NCBI GenBank assembly: GCA_964522665.1
Contig: CAZFVY010000136.1
Span: 1 to 17,459, forward strand
Length of the DNA stretch: 17,459 nt
Reading direction: 5' to 3'
Origin: CAZFVY01 sp964522665
Lineage (GTDB): Bacteria; Verrucomicrobiota; Verrucomicrobiia; Limisphaerales; CAZFVY01
The notes under the pieces are model-generated. The model was given only the letters and a program-made list of their open reading frames with translations, was not told where the DNA came from and did not search any database. Positions 6,422 through 15,400 of this stretch are shown in pieces. Made by a program: the position numbers and the translations under genes. Within the stretch, counting starts at the first letter, position 1. The number at the start of each line of letters is the position of its first letter.

Positions 6422-9400
6422 ATGGGAAAAAAGGTAATCGCAGCGCTTTCTTTTATGAAACTCTCTCCGTCGTTTTTTGCGTTTATGCGCTCAGCCCGGA
6501 CTGTGCGTGTGATCCAACTTTTTGGATTATTCGCTGTCAGTTGGTTTTCACCGCAGGACGCTTTGGGAGCCGCCCCGTCCGTGACGTTTGCCGTGACCAG
6601 CCAGTCGGTTGATCCCGGTGCGAGCGTGACCGTTCCGGTCGTCGTTTCCAGCTTTGTCAATGTCGATACGGCCCAGTTCACTTTGACTTGGGATCCGACG
6701 GTCTTGAGCTACGTCAGCATCGGGAACTTCAATCCGGCTCTGCACGGACTAAGCGGTGATTTTGGCACAAATGACACTCTGACTGGCGTCGGCAATCTTA
6801 CGGTCGCTTGGGATGAGTCGAGCGGGGGCGTCGATACGTTGACGGATGGGGCTACGATGTTTACCGTAACCTTTACGGCGATCGGAGCTGGTGGATCGAC
6901 GACGGCTGTTTCATTTGCCGGAACGCCAACCGCGAAGGCGGTCACGGTCAACTCGGTGGATGCGACCTTCGTGTCGAGCAATGGGAGCGTTTCGATCAAT
7001 TCAGCCCCCACGATCAGCGCTCAGCCGCAAGATGTTGCGGTAACGGCCGGAGACACGGCCCTGTTTTCGGTCACCGCGTCCGGGTCGGGGACGTTGGCGT
7101 ACCAATGGCAGTTCAACAACGCGAACATAGGCGGCGGGACCAACTCTTCTTATTCCTTGCCCAACGCGCAGCCCGCTAACGCTGGCGCGAGCGCTTATCG
7201 CGTTCTGGTCAGCAACTCAGTCGGCACGACAACTAGTTCGGCGGCGACGCTGACGGTGAATGTGCCGGTGGCGATCACCGTCCCGCCGCAGAGCCAGGCG
7301 GTGACGGTGGGTGGGAACGTGACGCTCAACGTGACGGCGAGCGGCACTGGGCCGTTGACCTACCAATGGCAATTTAACGGGTCCAATATCGCGAACGCGA
7401 CCGGGGCCGCGCTGGGCCTGACCAACGTTCAATCAACCGCGGCGGGGTCGTATCAAGTCGTTGTGAGTAACGTGGTTGGACCGGTGACGAGCCAGGCGGC
7501 GACCCTGACGGTCAATACGCCGGTAAGTATCACCACAGCGCCGCAAAACCAGACGGTAACCGCGGGCGGCGCCGCGACGTTCAGCGTTACGGCGGCGGGC
7601 ACGGCGCCGCTGAGCTATCAGTGGCAGTTTAATGGCGCCAATATTACTGGAGCGACGGATCCGACGTTGACGTTAACCGGAGTAGCGACCAGCGCGGCAG
7701 GCTCGTATCAGGTCGTGGTGAGCAACGTGGTCGGTCCGGTGACGAGCTCGGGCGCGACTTTGACCGTGAACATGCCGGTGGCGATCACCGTGCCGCCGCA
7801 GAGCCAGGCGGTGACGGTGGGTGGAAACGTGACGCTCGGCGTGACCGCGACCGGCACCGGGCCGTTGACCTACCAATGGCAACTCAACGGGTCCAATATC
7901 GCGAATGCGACCGGGGCCACGCTGAGCCTGACCAACGTTCAATCAACCGCGGCGGGGTCGTATCAAGTCGTTGTGAGCAACGTGGTTGGACCGGTGACGA
8001 GCCAGGCGGCGACTCTGACGGTCAATACGCCGGTGAGCATCACGACGGCGCCGCAAAACCAAACGGTGACGGCGGGCGGCGCCGCGACGTTCAGCGTTAC
8101 GGCGGCGGGCACGGCGCCGCTAAGCTATCAGTGGCAGTTTAATGGCGCCAATATCACCGGAGCGACGGATCCGACGTTGACGTTAACCGGAGTAGCAACC
8201 AGCGCGGCAGGCTCCTATCAGGTCGTGGTGAGCAACGTCGTCGGACCCGTGACCAGTTCGGTCGCGACGTTGACCGTGAACGTGCCGGTGGCGATCACCG
8301 TGCCGCCGCAGGGCCAGGCGGTGACGGTGGGTGGAAACGTGACGCTCGGCGTGACCGCGACTGGCACCGGCCCGTTGACCTACCAGTGGCTGTTCAATGG
8401 CTCCAATATTGCGAATGCGACTGGGCCGACGCTAAGCCTCAACAACGTGCAGTCGTCGTCGGCCGGAACCTACCAGGTCGTGGTCAACAATGTGGTGGGG
8501 CCTCTGACCAGCCAAGCAGCGACCCTGACCGTCAATACGCCGGTCACCATCACCACAGCGCCACAGAATCAGACGGTGACGGCGGGCGGCACGGCTACCT
8601 TCAGCGTCACGGCGGGCGGTACGGCGCCCTTGAGCTATCAATGGCAGTTTAACGGAGCGAATATTCCGGGCGCGACCAGCGCAACGTTAAACTTGCCGAG
8701 CGTGGCGGCTAGCGCCGCTGGATCATACCAGGTGGTGGTGAGCAACCTGGTTGGGCCGGTGACCAGTTCCGCCGCCGCGCTGACGGTTAACCTCCCGGTG
8801 GCGATCAGCGTGTCGCCGCAGAGCCAGACCGTCACCGTGGGCGCCAACGTGACGTTGAGCGTAACCGCGACGGGGACAGGACCATTGAGCTACCAATGGC
8901 AATTCAACGGCTCCAACATTCCCAACGCGATCGCGGCGACGCTGAGTCTGCCCACGGTGCAGACGGTGGCGGCAGGCTCGTATCAAGTTGTCGTCAGCAA
9001 TGTGGTGGGACCGGTTACCAGCTCCGCGGCGACGCTGACGGTGAATGCGCCGGTGAGCATCACGGCGGCCCCGCAAAACCAGACGGTAACCGCGGGCAGC
9101 ACCGTTAGTTTTGGCGTGACGGCCGCGGGCACGGCGCCATTGATTTATCAATGGCAGTTTAACGGAGGGAACATCCCGGGAGCGACCGGCCCGACGTTGA
9201 CGCTGCCGAACGTGGCGGCCAACGCGGCTGGATCGTATCAGGTAATCGTGAGCAACGTGGTCGGGCCAGTGACCAGTTCGGCAGCGACGCTAACCGTCAA
9301 CCTGCCGGTCAGTATCACCGCCCAGCCGCTGAGTCTGAACAACTTTGTCGGTACCACGGCGACCTTTAGTGTCAGCGCGTCCGGCACCGGGCCTTTGAGC

Positions 9401-12400
9401 TATCAATGGCAAAAGAATGGCGCAAATATTCCGAACGCGGTTGGCGCAATCCTCACTCTGAACAATCTTCAGGCGTCCGATTCCGGCAGCTATCAAGTGA
9501 TCGTTAGCAACGTCGTTGGCCCCGTTACCAGCGCGACGGCCAGCCTGACGGTGCAGTTAGTCGTACCGCCGACGATCACGGCCCAGCCCCAAAGCGCCAC
9601 TGTGACGGTCGGCGACACCGTCACGTTCAGCGTGACGGCCAATGGAACCTCGCCGAGCTACCAATGGCTAAAAGACGGCAGCCCGCTTTCTGGCGCCGTG
9701 AATTCGACTTTCGTGATCACCGGCGTGAGCGTTTCGGACGCCGGCTCTTACTCCGTCAACGTCAGCAATGCGGCGGCGTCGATTTCCAGCGCGCCGGCCA
9801 CGCTGACCGTGAATACCCCCGTTAACATCACGGCGCAGCCACAACCGTTGGTGGTCGTCGTGGGCGGCACGGCGACCTTCAGCGTCGGGGCGACCGGTTC
9901 CGCGCCGCTCACCTACCAGTGGCAATTGAACGGTGTCAATTTGGCTGGGGCCAACAGCGCGACTCTCACGATCAACGGCGCCCAGCCTTCCAACGCCGGG
10001 AATTATCAGGCCCTGGTCACGAACCCTGCCGGAACCGTCGCCAGCGCCAGCGCAAATCTGACGGTGAACGTGCCGGTCAGTATTTCGGTTCAGCCGGCGT
10101 CTCAAACTGTAATTGCGGGAGCCGCCGCGACGATGAGCGTGTCCGCGAGTGGTACCGCTCCCTTGGCGTACCTGTGGCAATTGAACGGTGTCAATTTGGT
10201 CGGGGCGACCAATGCGACCTTCACCGTTAACAATGCCCAACCGGTCAATGCCGGCGCGTATCAAGTGGTCATCTCCAACCCGGCGGGTTCGGTGACCAGT
10301 TCCGCCGCAATTTTGACCGTTAATGTCCCCCTGTCGATTTCCGCTCAACCTTCAAATCAGTCCGCGACGTTGGGCGGCAATGCCACTTTTTCGGTGACGG
10401 TCAGTGGCGGCGCTCCGATCACTTATCAATGGCAGTTCAACGGGAACAACATTCCCAGCGCGACCGGCCCGTCCTTAGCGATTAATAACGCGCGCACGGC
10501 CGACGCCGGCGCTTATCAAGTCGTCATCACGAATCCCGCCGGATCGCTCACCAGCTCGAGCGCGAATCTGACCGTTAATGTGCCAGTCACCATCACTTCG
10601 CCACCCAAGGATGTCACCGTCAACCCCGGGTCCACGGCGACTTTTGCCGTGACGGCGACCGGAACGGGTCCGCTAAGCTTCCAGTGGTTGAAGAATGGAG
10701 CTCCCATCGCCGGGGCGACGGGCGCAACTTTGTCGCTAAATAACGCACAGCAAGGCGACGCGGGAAGCTACTCGGTCGTGGTCAGCAACGTCGTTGGCGC
10801 CGTCACGAGCGCGACGGCCGCTTTGACGGTTAATTCGCCGCCGGCCGTGAGCCAAGGGCCGAAAGACCAGTCGGTGACCGCGGGATCAAGCGCCACGTTC
10901 AGCGTGATCGCGACCGGGACCGCGCCGCTGTCGTATCAGTGGCAACACGCGGGCGTCAATGTGCCGGACGCTACGAGTTCGTCGCTGACGATCAACAACG
11001 CCAAAGCGACCGATGCCGGCGGCTATTCTGTCGTGGTCAGCAATATTGCCGGGACCGTGACCTCGGCGTCCGCCAGCCTGGTCGTGAATTTTCCGGTGAT
11101 CATCAGCGGCCAGCCAACCAATCAAGTGGTCAACGCGGGAACGAGCGCCACCTTCAGCGTGTCGGCCGATGGTACCGGGCCGCTCAGTTTCCAATGGTTC
11201 TTTAACGGCAATCCGCTGCCGGGCGCAACTTCAGCGGCCCTGACGCTCAACAACGTGGGGGCGGCCAACGCAGGCGCTTACTTCGTGAGCGTGAGCAATC
11301 TGGTCGGCGTGGTCACTAGCGCCAGCGCCAGCCTGAGCTTGAATGCGCCGCCGGCAATCACGTCGATTTCGCCCGATTTGACCGTGACCGCCGGAAATCC
11401 GATCCTGCTGGCCGTAACGGCTACCGGCGCCGCGCCGTTGAGTTATTTGTGGCTCGTGAATGGTTCGGCGATACCCGGCGCGACGAACTCGACCATCAGT
11501 TTTGACCACGCCCAAGCGGCCAACGCCGGCAGTTACCAGGTGACCGTGAGCAACGTCGCCGGAGCGGTATTGAGCGGGCCGATCAAGCTGGCGGTAAATG
11601 TGCCTCCCACGATCACCTTGCAGCCGACGAGCCAGACAAACGTGATCGGTGACAACGTCAGCTTCCTGGTGATTGCGACCGGCGCCGCGCCCTTGGGTTA
11701 CCAATGGTTTTTGAACCAGACGCCGATCGGCGGCGCCACCGGTCCGCAATTGGCCCTCGCGAAAGTGCAGACGAATCAGGCCGGCCAGTACACCGTGACG
11801 ATCACGAATATCGCGGGCTCCGTCACCAGTGATATAGCGAATCTGGTGGTCAATGTTCCGGTGGCGATCACGGCGCAGCCCACCAACCAGGTGGCCACGG
11901 CGGGCGCGCCCGTGAGTTTCACGGTGGGCGCGAATGGAACTGGGCCGCTCGGCTATCAATGGCTGTATAATGGCAACCTGCTTCCCGGAGCTAATGCGGC
12001 GACGTACGCCATCGCGAGCGCGAAATCGTCGGACGCAGGCTCCTACTCAGTGGTGGTAAGCAATCTCGTCGGCGCCGCGGTTAGCAGCGCGGCCGCCTTG
12101 AGCGTCGTGACGCCGCCGAGCATCACGAAGCAGCCAACCTCAAAGTCGGCAATCGTGGGCGCCAGTTCGCTTACTTTCTCGGTGGCCACCGCCGGCACGG
12201 AACCGATCGCTTACCAATGGCAGTTCAATGGAGCCGCCGTCGCGGGCGCGACCAACTCCACTCTGACCCTGTCAAACATTGTGGCGACGATGGCCGGCGC
12301 CTACGCCGTGACGGCGACCAATGCGGCCGGTTCGGTTAGTAGTTCGCCAGCGACTTTGACGATCAATGCGCCGCCGGCGATTACCTTGGAACCGCAAAAC

Positions 12401-15400
12401 GTAAGCACGAACCAGGGCGCGCGCGCCACCTTCACGGTGGCGGCCACCGGGACCGGGCCGCTGGGCTATCAATGGTTGTTTAATGGGAATCCAGTTTCGG
12501 GCGCTACGAATGCCACGGTTACGTTCGGGACCGCCCAACCAACCAATGCCGGACTTTATTCCGTGATTGTTACCAATGTGGCCGGCTCCATTGTCAGCGA
12601 CAGCGCCCAGTTAGCGGTCAACGTGCCGCCGACGATCGCGCGGCAACCGTCGGATGTCGCGGCGATCGCCGGCGCCAACGCTCTTTTCAGCGTCGTGGCC
12701 AACGGAACTGATCCATTAAGCTACCAGTGGCAGCGAAACGGCGCGGCGGTCGGTGGCGCGACCAATTCCACGCTGTCGCTTGCGAGCGCGCAAACCGGGC
12801 AGGTCGGCGCGTACACCGTGGTCGTCGTCAATCCCGCCGGAAGCGTCACCAGCGCGCCCGCCAATCTGACGCTTACCAGCCCCGTGCAGATAACCACGCA
12901 ACCGGCGGCGCAGGTACTCGCCGCGGGCGCCAATGCGACTTTTGCGGTAGGCGCCACCGGCAGCGCGCCGCTTGGCTATCAATGGCGCTTTTTCGGAGTG
13001 AATCTACCCGGCGCGACGAACAGCGCTCTGACCGTAATTGGCGTCCAGCCGACCGACGCGGGTCCCTATTCCGTGGTCGTGACCAATTCGGTTGGCTCGA
13101 CCAACAGCGTTGCCGTGCAATTGACGGTCAATGTGCCGCCGGTGATCAGCGTCAGCCCGCTTAGCCAGACCAATGCGGTCGGAGACAACGTGAATTTCAC
13201 CGTTTCCGCCAAAGGTACGGCGCCGTTAGGCTACCAGTGGCGGTTAAATGGCGCGAACCTGACGACCGGTACGAACGACACGCTGACGCTGAGTAACGTG
13301 CAACTCGGGCAGGCAGGATCGTACGTCGTCGTCGTCAGCAACGCGGGCGGCGCGGTGACGAGCGCGCCGCTGGCGGTATTGACGGTCAACGTCCCGCCGT
13401 CCATCCAGACCCAGCCCGCCTCGCAAAACGTGGCGGCCGGGGCGAACGCGACCTTTACGGTAGCGGCGACGGGAACCGCGCCCTTAAGTTACCAGTGGCG
13501 GCGAAACGGGGCGATTGTTTCGGGCCAGACGAACTCGAGCTTGACCCTGAACGGCGTGCAGGCGGGCAATCTAGGCGATTACAGCGTCCTGGTGATTAAC
13601 TCGGTTGGGACTTTAGTGAGCTCAAACGCCACGCTGGGGTTGAATTTGCCAGCGTTGACGCTGGCGGACAATATCGCGGCCAGCGCCACGAGCGTCGCGA
13701 CGACGGGAAGTTTTGATGGCGGCAGCAACGCGAATGCGACCAAGGAGACCGGCGAGCCGAATCACGCGGGCAAGGCGGGCGGCCATTCGGTTTGGTTTGC
13801 CTGGCAGGCGCCGGCGACTGGGATCATGACCATCAATACGGCGGGCAGCAGCTTCGACACGGCGTTGGCCGTTTACACCGGTCCGGCGGACGTGAAGAGC
13901 CTCGTCGCGGTCACCGGGGACGACGATTCCGGTGGGCAGGTGACCAGCCAGGTGCAATTCAACGCGGTGGCGGGAACCTTGTACCGCGTGGCGATCGACG
14001 GCGCCTCAGCGTCGTCCGTGGGCCACGTCGTGGTGACGTTCAGTTTGAACCAGACTGCGCAGATTCTCCCGCAGATTCTGAGTAACCCGGCGGATCAGAC
14101 CGCGCAGACCGGCGGGAGCGCGACATTTGTGGTTTTCGCCGCGCCCGCCGGCGTGACTTACCAATGGTTTTATAACGGCGCGCCGCTGAGCGGACAAACC
14201 GCGTCGAACCTTGTGCTGGCGGCGGTACAGATCGCAAACGCCGGCCCGTACACCGTGCGGGTCACCTCGGGCGCCAATTTCGTCGATAGCGTCCCGGCCA
14301 ATCTGCAAATCAATGATTCAAACGACACCGGGAGCAGCGAGGACAAGTTTAGTGACTTGGCCGGGCTGACGGGCCCGAGTGGCCTGTCGTTGGCGAGCTT
14401 TCCCGCCCGGGTCACGCCGATCCAACTGGAAGCCAGCGGCCCCGGCGTGGCGAGCGCGTATTCCGGGGTGCAAGTGTTTACGACGTTCAACGGTACGCCG
14501 GAGCCGGGCGAGCCTAATCCCTGGCGGGTATCCGGGGGCGCTCCAGAGTGGTTTCTTTATCAAGCCAAGACGAACGGGGTCTTGCGTTTTGACACCACCG
14601 GGAGTGATTTCAAGACCCTGCTCGCCGTCTTCACTGGTCCCGGAACCGACTTTGCTTCGTTGGTCTTGCAAGGTGCGGACGCGCATAGCTCCGCGGATGG
14701 GAAGGGCAGCATCGTGACTCTGGCGGCGGTCGCGGGAACGACCTACTTCGTCGTGGTGGACGGCGAGAATGGGGCAAAAGGTCACGTCACGTTGAACTAC
14801 AATCTCGCGCGGCCGGCCGCTATCTCACGGCAACCCGCGGGGGGCGCCTTCTTGTCCGGGACGAACGTGACCTTGAGCGTCACCGCCACCAACGTGGCCG
14901 CGCCGGCGCCTTTGTCCTACCAATGGAGCCGGAATGGGCTGGAATTGGCGAGCGCCACAAATACCACGCTGACGATCGCCAACGTTCAGGTTGGGTCGGG
15001 CGGTAATTACACGGTGGCCGTCGCCAACTTCGCGGGAGTCGTCACCAGTCAGGTGGCGGTGGTATCGGTCGGCGTGCCATTGACGATCACCTCGCAACCG
15101 AAGAGTCAGTCGTCCGCTCTTGGCAGCGCCGTCACTTTAAGCGTCGCGGCCAGCGGAACTGACCCGCTCGCCTATCAGTGGAATCTCGGCGGCGCTCCCC
15201 TGAACGGCGCCACGAACGCGAGTTTGACTCTCGCCAATATTCAAGGGGCCAACGCCGGAAGTTATACGGTGGTGATCACGAATGTGGCCGGTTCGGTGAC
15301 CAGCGCGGCGGCGTTGCTGAGCGTAAGCGCGCCGCCGGCGATTACCACGCAGCCGGCGTCGAGAAGCCTCGTGATCGGCGGCAGCGTGACGTTTTCGGTG

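Noticed and set aside
7262..9301. Tandem repeats as a CRISPR array
   Set aside because: The repeat unit is 510 bp, in frame and codes for Ig domains; there are no spacers or cas genes.
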